A stretch of DNA of 64,000 nt from Lagopus muta (GCF_023343835.1 NC_064444.1:8919219-8983218); one strand, 5' to 3'. Positions 1 through 14,727 are shown, counted from the stretch's first letter. Notes: generated by a model not told the origin, from the sequence alone. Numbers and translations: made by a program.

Positions 1-1030
1 GTCTTAGAATGAAAACACTCCAGCACCCCTCCCTGCTGAAGGAGAGGATAATGTGACAGCCTTCTGTTCCCTTGCTTGCTTTCCAAGTATTTCCCAGGTA
101 TCTCTTAATTTGATAACTCAGTTGGCTAGGAGGAGACATGCTTAGTAGACATGCAAAAATCAGAAAAGTTCAGAGGCACTGCACTGATGAGCCCAGTCTG
201 CCAGCAACCATCTGCTCCAGAGATGAAAACAAAGCCACAGATTGCTCCCAGGCAGCCCCCCACAGATGCTGCTGAGGACTGCTTCTTGCTTGTGGCTAGA
301 AGGTGTCCAACAAATTGACACTTCTTCCCACAGTGTTTTCTGATCAGCAGTACAAACTGGTGGAAATTAGTTATTTTCACTTTATTGGTATCATATTCAA
401 GAGGTTGTTTTTTGGGGGGAGGCTTATTATTTTATATATTTTTTTAGAATCACAGCCGAATGAACTGAGTTCTAGGAATTTTGTCACTTAAATATATTCC
501 AAGACCTGTTAACAACTGCTCTATTATTATGTGACCTAGCACTATTGTTACTATTTGCGTTATTAACTGCTTCATTTCAAATGTAAGATTCTAACCAAAC
601 TTTGGAAATAATAAAAAAAACATTTTCTGCTAAGAAGACAGGATGAATGGGACTGTTTATTTGGAGTTGGATTCAAAAGCACATTGAATTGCATGACAAA
701 CTTCTTCATATGAAATTAGGCCTGAGGAATTGTAACAACTTGCTTCACACTCACAGCAAAGGCATCACATACAGGCCTGCTCCTGAGCAAATCACCAGTA
801 GCACTGAAATAACTATGACCAAGGGACCAATTTCAGGTAACTTTTATGCATTTTACCTAATTCCCAAATAAGCATTTAACAAGGGTGCAGAACTCGGTAT
901 TTTCTTTAGCTGACGGTTTTAAATAGGAGAGGCATACAGTACTCTGCAGGTGCCAACTGGCGATCTGTCACACACCACTCCTGTGTGGAAGAACGCACCG
1001 CGCCCGGCCACAAGACAACGGGGTGAGCGT
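1..1030. other. Upstream flank of the CpG island, no gene seen
   Basis: This is AT-rich single-copy-looking sequence with only short chance reading frames and T- or A-rich runs. I see no exon with convincing splice sites, no recognisable repeat and no RNA gene. It is presumably intergenic DNA upstream of the GARRE1 promoter. Confidence 0.5.
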
Positions 1031-2230
1031 GCCGTCGTGGTAAGCACACAGAAATGCCGTCAGATTATCTTGCCCGCGTCCCCTACCACGAATTAACGCC
1101 CTGTCCGTCCCTCGCAGCTCCCAGCGGCCAAGGCCCAGCCCCCCAGGCCGGGCGGGAGGCGGTCGGGGGACCTGCGCTGCCGAAGCCGAGCACGACCCAA
1201 TCCACGTCGGCCCCTCCTCATCTCCCCTCGATCCGCCCCCGAGGGAGCCCTCGGCCCTCAGCAGGCGCCTCCCGCCCCCTCCCGCCGTCCCCTTCCCGCT
1301 GTCACTCGCGGCTCCGCCCGCCCCCTCTGCCGGCCCCTCCTCCGGCGCCCGGTGGAGGAGCCGCCGTTTCCGGAGTACACAGAGCGGGGCCGGCCGTGCG
1401 GCGGGGGCTGTGGCGGACAGGTGAGCGAGCGCCGCGGCCGTGTCCCGCTCCCCCCCGCGGCGCCTTCCCCCCGCGCGGCCCCGGGCCCGTCCTCAGCGCT
1501 ACCTGCGGGCTGGGTGCGAGCCCTTCAGCCCGGCCGTGCGGGGCCCCAGCGGTGCGAGACACTGAGCTGGTGTGGACGGGCGCCGAAGGGGGCGGCGGGC
1601 GGCGCTCCGGACAGCCTCGCGGGCCGCGGCGAGGGGGCACCGAGGCGGCGAGGAGCCCCGAGGAGCCCCCAGGGAGCCCGGCTGGGGGGGAGGGCGGCCG
1701 CGGCGGCGTCCCGGGGCGCGGCCCGGGGACTGTCGCCGCACACCGTCGGCAGCGCGGGGACGGCCCTGTGGCGGCGGGGACGGCCGAGGCGCTGCGCGGC
1801 ACGGCACGGCTTGGGGCGGCGGAGAGGCTGCGGTCGACTCCCCCGTATCCCCCCCTCCCTCCGGCCCCTTCCCGCCGCCGTGACCCGAGTGCGGGCAGCC
1901 CGGCGGGGACTGCGCCTGCGGGAATTCCTGCGCACCTTCCTGCGAAATAGTGACCGCCGCCCGGGGCTCCGGCCTGCTGCGGCCCGGCACGGGGACCCCG
2001 CGACGGGGCCTCGCCTCAGGGCGACGCCGCCCGGGCCCTGCCAGCAGGCGCTGAGGCGGCCCCTCGCCCCGCGGGCCGGGCTCACGGGCAGCCGCGGCGG
2101 AGCCGCCCCGCTGGGGCGTAGCGTTGTGCTAGCGCCCGGCCGGAGGTGGGTTTCTGACAGCCCCCTGCTGGGCAGGCGGGCGGTGCCGTCTGTGCCGCCC
2201 GGCGCGGCGGTGGGGGCTCGCAGCCCTTCA
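1030..2230. promoter_or_regulatory. GARRE1: CpG island, probable GARRE1 promoter
   Basis: About 1.2 kb of very GC-rich, CpG-dense sequence rises sharply out of AT-rich flanks. Long GC-rich open frames exist on both strands here, as expected where stop codons are rare, and none resembles a protein. No TATA box is evident, and an ETS-like CCGGA core lies near 1370. The island is the only such block upstream of the GARRE1 coding exons on this strand, and a consensus splice donor lies inside it at 1421, so it is inferred to be the GARRE1 promoter. It could also be bidirectional and serve a gene left of the window. Confidence 0.65.
1340..1420 (+). other. GARRE1: Candidate non-coding first exon of GARRE1
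   Basis: A strong donor (GGCGGACAG then GTGAGC) is present at 1420/1421 within the CpG island. The first acceptor belonging to the gene, at 29385/29386, opens a leader exon whose start codon is far downstream, so a non-coding exon upstream is required. The left edge given here is arbitrary because no transcription start can be read from sequence. Other donors in the island are possible. Confidence 0.45.
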
Positions 2231-5200
2231 CCCGACGCTTGCATCGAGGGCTATTTCTTGCTTTTTAGGGTTATATTTAGCATGCTGTGTGCACGTTGCG
2301 GGCAGAAGAGAAGAGCTCTCGTTTTGGGCTGTACCTTGCAACTTTACTCACAGACCTGCACTTCTCGGTGCTTGAAATAGGGCCTGCGCTGGGATGAAAG
2401 AGCTGACAGTGTGTCAAGTGGATGTTACTTCAGGAACCTGGAAGATTTTGAAAGATCTCGTGTTGCTTTTCTTAAGATTATTAACCCAGTGCCAGGTATA
2501 AATCAGCCATTGCGAGGGACAGATGTCCGGGTGCTGCAGTGAAAAGATCTGTGGCGGTGAGGAGCTGCTGGGCTGTCAGTCAGTGGCTGTGGGGGCACAC
2601 AGCTGCCAAAAGTGGAGGTCTGGTTCCTAAAATGGCTCTGCACTTTGTATTCCCAGTGTGGCTGCTGGCAAGCTCCAATCTAGAGGGTTGGGGAAGAGGT
2701 CAGCATGGGGTTTGAGGGCATTGTTGCTCCTATGCTCAGTGCAGCATTGGCTCACAGAGTGCAGGGTGCTGCTGGCTGCTGCTTCTGGCTGTTGGTGGTG
2801 GGTGGCTGAAGCCCCCGGGGCACGTAGTTTGTGTCATGGAGCTCCCGGCTACATGAAGGCTGATGATCACTGCTGATGGGATTGTGAGCTCCAGCTGATC
2901 ACAGTGTGCACATAGGTGCTATTGTGTACCAATGCGATTTTGCAGTTGGCTGGAGACTTTTGCTAAGCAATGCTTCACACAGAGTAAGATGGATGCTTCT
3001 TCTGTAAATAATCCCTATTTTTCCCAGTTTGAGGCTTGCGGTTTTCTTTTGGGTTTCTGGACTTTCTAAGTATTGTATTTGCAGTGGCGCAAAGCTGTGT
3101 TTCAAGCCAGCACACAGGTTTCTGGGCTTCGTGTAAGCTTGGGTGTGAGCCGTTCTTTCGTGTGCGTCTTGTGCTGCTGCTCCTTAGGTCAGCGTAAGGC
3201 ATAAATCCTTCTGTTAGCACTTTTCATTCTGATTCAGGAGTTACTCAGAGGTGTTAGGAAACGAGAAATACTGCATACAGGGAATATTTTCCAGATGAAA
3301 GCTTCTTCTGAGACTCTGGAACTTGGTCAACAGTTGTCCTTCCTACTGAATTGTATGGAAATATCTGCTAAAAGTCTTTAAAGAAAAAGTCTAGGTTTCT
3401 TCCACTTATCCATCCACTTGTATTTGATCACTTTCTGTATTTCTTTTTCTGCTGCCTCCATCCTGACAGATTTCTTTTTTTCTCCTCACTTCTTCCCGCA
3501 ATCTATTATTTTTCATGAACTTTTCTTCCTCAGCACAGAAATTACAGCCAGTTGTTCATTACAGCAAAACAATTGTATTTTTGTTGTCCTGCAAGGCATA
3601 AGTAAGCTTCCTTTTGTGTCTTGAATGGCAAGTAGTTATAAGTGCTGTTGCTTCCTCTCGTTACCCAGAACGGGATTGTGTGAAGAGAAATTGTGCTGCT
3701 GCTTTTGTTTATATAGTAGTGCTGTAATGGGAAAAGACTTGTTCTTGGTACAGTGAATGCTGGTACACCAGAGATCCTGCTAATGATAGTGATTAATAGG
3801 TGCTGCTCAAAATAGCTATCACTGTTGGTATGACTAATTGTACTGTATGAAAAGAGCTCCTTTATTCCCACTAATCTCAAGGTGTTTCTACAGTTTGAGA
3901 GAAACGTATGATCTGTGCTGAGAGATAAATGAACAGTGAAATGCAGAACTTACACTGCAATGTGGCAGTTCTTCAGGAGCTTGCTGCTGCTCTGCAAAAC
4001 CACTTGGGGCTGAAAAGGAAGGCTATCTTCTTGTGGTTACTGTCGGTAGATAGAATATTATTACTGGAATTGGATGTTGGCCAGAACAACACCCTACATG
4101 TTGCAAACAATGCCAGGGTATTGTTAACAGCTATAGAAGGGTTTTTATATCATACATGAAAGATGACATTTCCAGCAGCACGGGTAACCTCATCACTAAA
4201 GCAGCATGCTGGGCTGGCGCTCAGGGCGGCTGGTTGTGCTGGGCTCAACAGAATCTACGTTCTAATTGCATCGGTCCTCTTAGAGCTTGGCGATATGTCT
4301 CATTAGTGTTCCTTAACCTCTGTTGGCCTTTGGGTAACATCAGTTAACGTTAAGTAACGCACAGCAGGCAACATTGTGCTCTCCAGGCGGCCTTGTATTC
4401 TGGGATGTGTTTAAATTTTGTGCATCTTGTAGCTAGAGGCAACTTCGGAATCGTATTTGGAGACTGAAGATCTAAACCGCAGAAGGTTCTGTTGGTAGCT
4501 GTAGAATGTGAAGTTCTGCCTGGTAGGATGAAAAAGTATTTTGAAAGCTAAGTAGAAATTGTTAAAGATGTGTTCCAAACTCGCTGGGAAGTTGGTGGTA
4601 GTGTTTTGTTGTGCCTCTTAGGTTTTTGTGGGATTCTTGTCTTCTGTTGTTGATGTACTCAAAAAATAATTTTATGGTAGGAGGGACTTAGTGCCTTCTG
4701 ACCCCAAAGAAACTAAGGTATGTGAGGAGGAATACAAGGCATTCACTTTACTCATACTGCTTTGTGGGTTACCTATTGAATTGTTGTATTTGATCCTAGT
4801 CTTCTGGCATTCTGTGATATAATTTGGTCAAATCCTTGAATTTTGCCAAAAATGTTTTAAATTTTCTCTTCTATTAACACCATTGCCATCTTTTCAAGAA
4901 GACAGCATTGGTGCTAGTGAGACGTGTTTCAGAAGAAAATTACTTTGAGAACTTTGTTATCTTGAAATACCAATCTTGTCTTAACTCAGCTGCAATTGCA
5001 AGTTAGTGTATTGGTTATTTAGAGCCACCTCCCCAGATTTATCCTGTGTGGTTCTGTTACGATCATAAACATTGCATGGGACAGGCCAACTTCCAAAGGC
5101 CTGGGTTAGAGCAGTCTGAGAACACGGGAGGAATGAGTGTGAAGGCAAAACAGCAGAACAGAGATCCCAGAAATGCTGGCTGAGCTTTGAAGAATAGAAG

Positions 5201-5530
5201 AGGGATGAAAAGGGAAAGATGAAGCACTCTGCGGGGAATCGTGGGCTGTCTGAGCGAAAGCCAGCAAGGATGTATTTGAGGTGGGAGTAACTGAGGCTTT
5301 GTGAGGCTTTCAGGAGTCTTTATAGCAAGTCATACGCTTTCCAGCAGTGGTGTTGCATATCGCTGGTGCACTGGTTTCAGGCTAAACGATACCATACAAT
5401 TGGCACAAGCACATATTACAGCTTTTAATTGAAACGATGAACTGGGATGTTCGGGGCCTTTTCTTTGAAGTAGTATTTTCACAAAGGAAATATATACTCT
5501 CCCTTCTGAGGATGGCTCTAGGAGGCATGC

Positions 5531-5561
<31 letters not shown>

Positions 5562-5576
5562 TATATATATATATAT
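5531..5576. repeat. Compound (AT)n(AC)n(AT)n microsatellite
   Basis: Uninterrupted AT dinucleotides are followed by about five AC units and then AT again. It lies in GARRE1 intron 1 and is likely polymorphic in length. Confidence 0.95.
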
Positions 5577-8500
5577 TTATACATACATATTGTAGTACTA
5601 CACAACGGCTTTGAAAAGTTTTTGCAAAAAGTAGCTGGTCCCCATTTAGAAAAAAAGAAAAAATTACCTCGTAAATTCATAGGATCACATCAGAGAAAAT
5701 AATAACTTAGGAAGCATCTTTACAATACTCCTTAAAACTGAGTCACAGTTATGTTTTTAGTAAAATTTTGTCCTTGAGATGACTGCGTATTTTCTATTTA
5801 AGGCTAGCTAGATTGTATTGTTCTGCAGTGCGGCTGTATTCCTTCTTTGTGGTCTTTCATCTCTTGCTTTTCTAATAATTTTCAAATGATTAGGGTTTGG
5901 TTTTTTTTTTGCAAATATGGCACTTTTTGATGTTCTGTCTAGTTGCCTTTCAGTGGGGTACTTGTCAGAAACTAGCATTTACTGGTATGCGTTCTGTAAA
6001 ACAGCATTGCAAAAGATATTATTTGGAAAACTGACAGGAAAATTCCTCTGCCACCTTATCAGCCAGCCCATCAGCCTTGCATAGTGTAGCGTGTTCTTTC
6101 CAGACTTGTGTGTTGGTTAGGAAGTCATAGTGGAACATGTTAAGTGGTTGTTTAATAACAGCATTGAAGGTGTGATTCTTGTTTAGTTGCGTGCTCAAAG
6201 TTGACATTTACATGGAAGTCTGATTACACAAAATTCCTCATAGGCTCTGTACAACATATGCTGGTGCAATCTGGGGATGGAACAAACCTCCTTTAATGCT
6301 GTGTTTTGGGAACTTTTTAAAGCAGTATATGGGATGCGTTGTAGAAGAAAGCATAGAAGAGCAGGAAGACAGGAATGTTATGTCTTTTCTCCTCTTTCTG
6401 AAGATGTCCCTAGCTTTTGTTACTGCGGGAGAGTAATCTAGCAATGAAATTTGTCTTTAATTCTTTCAGGAACAGAGTGGCTTTAGTTTCACAAGTAGAT
6501 TTCCTTGGTGTAATAAATTGTTGTGTTTGCAAGTTTCTTGGTGCTATTAAGAATTCCTCTGGATTTGCTGGGGTAAAGTCATATAATTTTAAGCAAGTCT
6601 ACATGCTCTGTCTGATACCATGATATTCAGAGCAGTATTCTAGGCATTTTCCTTGTTTATGAAACTGAACGTCTTGCTCTTCTGTACAGATTACAGAGCT
6701 TGGCCAATTGTGCTGTAGAAGAACAGTTCAAGTTGAATCATAAGAGCTTCCTCAGAGAAAGATAAAGCACCTGAATGTCTACAACTCACATTCCAGAAAA
6801 ATCTTGAGATCTTTTAAGTGTTTCTTCCAAAGGGTATAAATACAAGCTGATATTTTTGTAAGTTCCTTCGAAGTACTTGAATCTGGCAATCTCATCCTGA
6901 AGATGTTAGACATTCCTTTTACGTGGCCCAGCCATAGACCAGAAATGCTGAAAACAAATGAAAGCTGTAGTGACCAGACAGAAACAACTCATGCTGTTGT
7001 TGAAAGACTTTCCCTCTCTCTGCATCCTCCAGGCTTGTGACAAAGGCTGAAGATTGCAGGGGAAAGATCAGTATGGGTGAATGTAATTCTATGCCAGGCT
7101 CCTGAAGAATTGAGGAACATGATCTTTCTGTTAAGTATTTCAAAATCTTTCTCAGAACGCTGTTTGCAAGTCATGCACCAGACAGTACTATGCAGAGGGA
7201 GGAAGAGGCTGGCTAAAAATTTCATTATTCCAGATCTATTAATTTAGTTTTTTGCTTGTAACTCGCTGAGTGTGAAATGGAGTTATCATCCCCAAATTCT
7301 CAGATGAAGCCATGCATCTGAAATAAATGTAAAAATGCAGGTTTTCATGTTCTGTTAAAGGCATCTCTGTTAATTTAAAGATCCTGAGAACAAGAACGGG
7401 TTTTTATTTATTTGTATGTTTGTACAGAAGAACGCTCACATTGCCTGATGTTGAATGTCTGCAATTCTTTGAGCAGGAATTGAAGCCCCTGTAGTATAGA
7501 AAGGATTAACTAAAACTGTGCAAGTATGTTGTATAGAATCCAACTTCATCAGTGTGTAGCCCTGGAAAAAACTGTATTTAGCCTCTTACCAAAGATACAG
7601 TTATTTGTGTTCATTTGGATAAGTGACACAGTTTGCAAATATTTGCGAAGCAAGATAATAAGTTCTGTGCTTTTTCCAATGTGAGATGACTGTTTACAAG
7701 CAGATGATGTAGCTGAGAGCTTTAAAATGTCACAAAGAAATTGATCTAAAGCTAAATATGCACATGCCATTCAGGAAAGCTGAAAACTGTCTTCTTGGCC
7801 TTTATTAAAGAAATAGAGAAAAACCAAAGTAGTTCAGTTTATTTGTTAGTGGTAAGAATTTTAACTTGTGGAGTTTAGTTCTGAGCAGTAAAAATGAAAT
7901 CTTCAAGACTGCCAGGTTGCCACTGTTGTTGGCAGGACAGCAGAGGCTTACGTCGATACTCATGCCTTCTTCACCTGTGGAGAGCAAACTGATGTAGTGT
8001 GCTAGCTCACAGCGGAGTACAAATAAACTGCACTGGGCAGCAACTAGTGTAGGTACACAGGTTATAATACAAAGAAAGTTGAAGTTTTGATGGTATTGTA
8101 ACTTGCACTACAGTATCTGTTACTTTTGAAGAGAAGCTGAAGTTCTTACATGGAAGAGCAGGGCTATGTTAACTAAAAATAACATTTCTGAAAATAATGC
8201 AAGTGTAAGTGGACTTTTAATTCTAAGGGTTGTTTTTTTTTTTTTTTTTAAGAGAGTTCTGTGCTAATAAAAATTGCATGAGGTGCAGGGAGGATGTGCC
8301 AATGATTAGAACAAAGTACTGAAAAAAGAGCATGTTTGCCTTTGCTGGAAATATGCTTGGTTCTATATTAAACTGTAGAAAGAATCCTCGCTGAGAGAGC
8401 TTCCAGTATTTCTGCATATCTTGTGCTGCTTTCAGGAAGAGAATGGGAACATTTTCTCACAAGCAATCTGATTAGGTTAATAAACCTTTTCTTTGTCTAA

Positions 8501-10436
8501 ATGCTGCAGTAACTTCCAGGGTAACAAGACTGTGATGTCAGATTCAGCACTTTGACCTCATTTCTGATCCAAAGGAGAGTGAGTAACTTGCCTCCAACTT
8601 TACAATGTTACAAAATAACTTGATATGTGATAAGTGAACTTTATGTATGTTGTAAGGATTTGACCATGAATCTAACATGGCATTGTCCACAGTTCGTTAT
8701 TTTCAAGTGTATCCTGCAGATCCGTGTTGTCAGCACTAATTTAAATCTTACTTCTCCTACAAATACTTATTCGTAAAACTGAAATAGTAGTGTGGGTCAT
8801 GGGACTGATATGATGTAGTTTGGCGGACTTTGGTCAAGTGCACTTCTTCCTTTATCCGTGTGGAAAAGTGATGCATCTGACCTATGCTATTTTGAAATTC
8901 ATCTTTGCTTTGTTTTGTGGTTAGAAAGGATCCTGGTCTGGTTAAGTGAAATCTATTGCTCTGCAGATGTTGCTGGACATGAAGTCTTTTGAAAACCACT
9001 AATAATACATGTTTTGTTTTTATATAGGAATGTTAAATTCTTGTGGCGGTGGATTGGTATGATAGAGTAAATCTGTAGTTGAGGCACAAGATTAAGTGAA
9101 ATGTTTCTGGGAACAGTGCATTTTCTTCCTTTGAAGACAAAACAGGAAAGAGCTTTTGTTTTTCCATTTTAGTTTTTGGAACAGTTAGCTTTTATGAATT
9201 TTGATTAGAATTGTCTGATACAGTCTGATCAAAAAAACAAACTGTAAAGATGCAGTTTCTTTCCAGAAATCTCTTGTTGTTTCAGCCAAGTAATTTATTA
9301 CCTCTTCTTTGCATGTGCTATTTGATATATTCTGATCCAGTATCTGAGTTATTGATCTCTACAGGAAGATATGTTGTACCATGATGCAGTTGCTCAGTGT
9401 GATGTGGGATAAATTGTATGAATGTGGGTTGTCTTGTGTGCGATACCTACGCTAAATGTATTTCTCTAAAAGAAGTCCTAATATGAGCAATGTTAAACAG
9501 GTACAATTTTCAGCAGTGGAAACGGTTAATATTGAGTATCACGCTTAGTAATATGTAAAAACCTGATTGTGCCTTAAAGCACTGTTGACTTAGTGAACTT
9601 CCTATCCTCCGTATAGCTGTCTCTAAAGGTTGTGTTGTCAAGGTGTGGTAGTTTTTGTTTTGTTTTCCCTTTTGCATCACACCATTAACCTGAGACAAAC
9701 AATTCATTAGCTTTGTTCACCTTACCCTGTCTAGGTAAATAGTGTTTCCCCAGTAGACAGTGTTTGAGGGACAGTAATCCATCTGAAATAGTCCAAACCC
9801 GGTGATCTTGGAAGATTCGCTTAATACATTCTGAAAGAAAGCAGAAAATAGTAATTGCAGCTGTAGATGTCCTCAGAGGGTAAATATTACAGGCTGACTT
9901 AAATATACTGTTATGTCTTCAAAAACAAGATGTCCTTTTTCCTTTGCAACTCACTGTTGTCTTTCTGCTTTGGTTGGCCACTCTATATCTTTTAGGTAAG
10001 ACCCAGAATTTTAAGAACTAATACAACTGAAATGTTTGTTTTGTAATTTATGTAAAGAGGAGTAATTGTTGGGTTTTTGTTGTTGTTGTTTTTGTTTTTC
10101 ACTTGATAAGATTTTTTTCTAAAGCTGATATTTACATTCTGTTATATGGAAGATACTGCCTCAGCTGACTGGTAAGCTGTAGGTTGTGTGGCAGGCCCTT
10201 GTGGCTTCCTCATGTTTATATTGGGATGCCTGTCCTGCTGCTGCTTCTGTTGACTCTGTTTTCCCTTTTAAGGGTTTTGGTTTCTTGTTAAGTGCCTTCG
10301 CACAAAGACTACAGTAAGAAGCATATCAAAGTAACTAATCATAGTCAGTGGTTAATGTAGTCCTTTGGAATTATCAAACAGTGAGAAGGAAAACTTCACA
10401 TTCACCTATGAGTAACAAGCTTAATTATGACATAAA

Positions 10437-11266
10437 TCACTGAATCACAGAATTGTAGGGTTTGCAAGGGACATCTAGAAATCAAGTCCAACCTCCCTGC
10501 AAAGTAGGCACTCTACATCAGGCTGCACAGATAGGTGTCCAGATGGGTCGTGAATATCTCCAGAGAAGGAAAATCCACAACCCCTCTGGGCAGCCTGTTC
10601 CGGTGCTTCATCACTCTTGCTGTGAAGAAGTTGGTGCGGAACTGCCTATGCTTCAGTTTATGGCCACTTCCCCTTGTCCTGTCCCCACAGATCACTGAAA
10701 AGAGGTTGGCCATGTTCCTTTGACTCCCATACTTAAGATATTTATAAACATTAATAAGATCCCTTCTGAGTCTTCTTTACTCAAGGCTGAACAGAGCCAG
10801 GCCGCTCAGCCTTTCCTCGTAAGAGAGATGCTCCAGGCCCTTTATTATCTCTGTGGCCCTTCACTGGTCTCTTTCCAGAAGATCCCTGTCTTTTTTGTAC
10901 CAGGGAGCTCAGAATTGGATACAGTACTCCAGGTGAGGCCTGACCAGGGCAGAATAGAGAGGGAGGTTCACCTCCTTTGTCCTGCTGGCCACGTTCCTTT
11001 TAATGCACCTCAGGATCCCATTGGCCTTCTTGGCCACCAGGGCACACTGCTGGCTCATGGCCAATCTGTTGTCCACCAGGACCTCCTGGTTTTTCTCTGC
11101 AGAGCTCCTCTCCAACAGGTCATGTCCCAGCCTGTACTGATACTCCTGGTTATTCCTTCCCAGGTGCAAGACTCTACACTTGCTTCTGTTAAACCTCATC
11201 TGGGACGTTGCTGCCCAGCTCTGCAGTCTGTCCAGGTCTTGCTGGAAGGCAGCACAGCCTTCTGGT
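10437..11266 (-). mobile_element. CR1 LINE fragment, 5'-truncated
   Basis: Read on the minus strand, this carries the C-terminal part of a CR1 reverse transcriptase followed by the CR1 3' UTR. Recognisable motifs include a cysteine/lysine-rich VLHLGR stretch, the [25 protein letters not shown] core and [11 protein letters not shown]. The 3' end is at 10437, where the plus strand reads TGAATCACAGAATTGTAGGG, the complement of the usual CR1 tail. The frame is broken by a stop directly after the HLEYCIQF motif and by a further in-frame stop some 30 codons later, so it is a dead copy. The 5' boundary near 11266 is approximate. Confidence 0.92.
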
Positions 11267-14200
11267 AAATATGGCTTAAGATGCTGCAATTTTTACTGAC
11301 ATGCCACGTTGTAAAAATCAAGATTTTTTGCCTGGCATTCATTCTTGAGTTGTTTTCTAGGAACTTAACAGTAGAGTTACATAACTTAACATTAAAACAG
11401 TAATTATGAAGTACTACTTCTGACTAATAAAAACCCATTGTCTCGCCCAAAATATGGACAAAGAAATGTCTACATTTCAGCTTCAGAAGCAAAGATATGC
11501 CAATGGAGTAATCTGAAAGATACAGAAAACAGTGGATGGAAGAAGTTTTTGTTCTGGCAGAACAATCCGTTAGCTGTAAGGGGGATGTACAGATGCATTT
11601 TGTAAGAGGCTGTACTGTTAAATGTAATTGTTGGTGTGCATGTAGGAACTCAAAATGCTGTAGCCTGCCTTACTAATAGCATTTGAGACACCATAAATAG
11701 TTTAATCTGATATTGATCATCATATTGATGTGATGTAAAGAAAAAACTGTTGGTTCTACTGCCAAGCCCACAATGCTTTCATTTTCTTACACTGCTGAAT
11801 CTAGTCATCCTACTTTGTGCATTTTTCATTTTTTAATTTTTTTTCCCGGTTTTACATTTTAACTCAAGTTGAAAATGCTCTTGATTGTATGTGTGTGGTA
11901 TGGACTGTTAGCTGAGAAGGGTAAGGAGAAATCTTCCATATGGAAAACGTGGGAAGATTCCCATTGTTCTAAACTCTGTTGTGTTAGTATCTGTGTAACT
12001 GTGTAACTACTTAAACTCTCCTACTGCATGAGTGATAGCTGGTGTATAAAATACTGCTTTTAATATTTTTTTAAATATTGCAGTTAGTCTCATTTATGAC
12101 TTTAGTATTGATTAGTCCAAATAAAGGAGTTGGTAAATGCAGGACGTGGCATGGTCTGCTCCAACCAGGTAATGTTAGAAAACGTTTTGCAGAAAGCTTT
12201 TGTGTTTTTTAATTTCTGAAGTAGAATTTCTGAAGTAGAAAATCGTGAAATAAACGTAATAGATATTGTTAGGTCTGAGAAGAAAATATTTGTTGTGACT
12301 AAAACCAAACGTAAGTACCTTGGTGAGTTATAAGAATGCATCTCTAATACTGTGCTTTGTCAGTTTGCTGGGGTGAATCTAAATGTAGGAGCAAGAAATT
12401 GAAAATAGACTGATTCTATGGATTAGAAAGTAAGGTATATTTTTAATGTTCAAAGCTTGCAGATAACAACAGACTTGATATCGTAGTAGGCAAGAGGAAA
12501 CAGCTTTTGGGGAAAAGATGGGCAATTTAGATCTAGCACATCTCTATTTGTTCTTTATGCTACTCTTTGGGAGATTCCTGTGGTCGTATGTTGCAAGCTT
12601 ATGCTGAATATCGAATTGTTATTGCCTAACAGAGTCTAGATGAGCAAGATCCTTTCAGGAAGCCTTGGAAGGAAGGAGTAGCTGTAGTAAGACAGGGTTG
12701 TGTTGCTTTGGTTTTCCTCCATACGCTTTGGAGCCCTTCCCACTGAAGTACATTAGCTGTTGTGTTTGTGCAGTAACAACTTGTACTTCCTACTACCATC
12801 AGCAGCTGTGGATCAGGGTACAGACATTCAGTTTTCTGTCAGTTTGTGAAAAGGGCATAAATGTGAAAAGAATTATACTATTAGAACATGAAGAACATAG
12901 TTAAAAGAAAAAGGGAAAACGTGAGCCTTGCTTACTACTTAGGTCTAGCAGCTAATTGTTCTACCAGGGACTATTACTGTTTTGTTTATCTTAAAGCAAA
13001 TATAAGGTGAACTTTTTGCTCAAGTAATAACTCCACTTATCTTCTCCTGGGATATCTGTGGAAAGGGTCATTATTTTTGTTTTTATCTCGTAACTCTATT
13101 GCAAGTTAGACAGGAAGGAGAGGTCCTTTAGCAACAGAAGAGCTTGGGCAGAAGTGACTACACTAGCAGACTGCCCTTTTTGTTTTGCCGAAAGCACATC
13201 TCCCTCTGTAAGCAAAAGAAGGTAAAGTATTTAAATGTGTTGAAAGGAAAATGCATTTTTGGGTAGGGGCAAAAAGCCAGGCTATGTACAAGGACAGATT
13301 TAGGAACTATAAAGCAGGCAGAATTCCATGGGATGTGGTTGGAAAACACCTTCCCGTTTTTCACAGAATGGGTAACATTAAAGAACTCATCAAATTTTAG
13401 ATATCAAAATAAAGAAAAAGAACATTGGGAGAGAAATACTTTTCCTAAACTTAACAGAGTTGTGCATTGTTTGTTAAGCTGGGAGTAGAAACAGTTTCGA
13501 AAAAGGGAAGACCTTTTTAATACTGTCCTCACTGGGTACTTTAGAATTGTTTCTGTAATTCTCATGCTAAAGGCAGAGGTAGTGGGAAAACATTTTTAAT
13601 ATGATATTTACATCTGATAAGCAGTGTTGTATTAGTTCTTACGTATTTTATGGAGACCGCAGTAATAAGATGCTTAAGGAAGGCACTATTTTGAAATAGT
13701 TATTTAGATTGTCCAGCAGTAGTGGTGTGATACTCTTTTTCCGTTGGAATAGCAGCATCCTTTTTGAAAACATACTGGTAAATAGTTTCCTAGTGCTATA
13801 ATAAATTTTTGTGGCTATCATTCATTGACGTGAGAATCACAATGATGGTTTTTGAGAAGTTTCTAGCTGTCATTTTGGGGTGGTGGGGAAAAAAAGCTTT
13901 CAAACATTGAACCTTAGGACTTGATGAAAGTACCATCCAAAATATGTTTTTGCAACACCTTTTTTTTCTGAGGGAAAGGCAGTCTTGACTTGAAGTTTTA
14001 ACTTATGTTGACAGTGTCTTTTCAGTTCGGTTCTCTATTCCTCCAGTAGCCAGCTAAGAAGGAATGTCAAATTGGGCTGCTTCTGATTGAGCTGCTCCTG
14101 TTCTCAGGCTAACTTCTGCTCTGTGGTATGAACAGATGCACTAAGTACATGGATGAGATAAGACTTCAATGTTTTTATATTTATTGTTTTCCAATCCATT

Positions 14201-14727
14201 TCAAAATTTAGCTCTACTGCTTTAAGAAGTTCTTGCACATGTTTTTCTCTAGTCTAATTTACGTTCACTTATCTGCTTTTATTCTTAATTGCTAGAGGCT
14301 ATACTCCCACTTGTGGTATTCAGTTTTTGTGGAGCTACCAATAAATTCAAAGGATGCCCTGCTGAGAAAAGGATAGAGGCTGAAGGAGTGGGAGAGAGAA
14401 AGTAGAACAAACTAATGATACTTATTAGAACTGCCTGTGTAGACTAATGGAAAGTAAACTGTATTTATTGTATAACATTTTGATAGTGTATATAAATTGA
14501 ACAAAGCCTGTTGTAGCATTTCATATCTTAGTCCAAAAATTATTCCTCTTTTCTTAATTTTGCTTGTGTATTCAAGTTTTCCCCTCAGTGATTATGTCTA
14601 GACTGTAATTCAGAGAATAATTTTTGAGCCACAAAGGGCAATTTCTTTGCTCTTATCATTCTAGGTTGACTAATTTTCTGATTGATGAAAGGAGAGCAAT
14701 GCCTATATAGTTGGCCCTGTTTTGAAA

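Noticed and set aside
1054-2380. Long open frames of 163–342 codons on both strands in the CpG island
   Set aside because: Stops are rare in very GC-rich sequence. The translations are Pro/Arg/Gly/Ala-rich with no recognisable domain and overlap one another on both strands.
10909-11289. 126-codon minus-strand frame as a host gene
   Set aside because: It is the reverse-transcriptase C-terminal remnant of a CR1 retrotransposon, listed as a mobile element.
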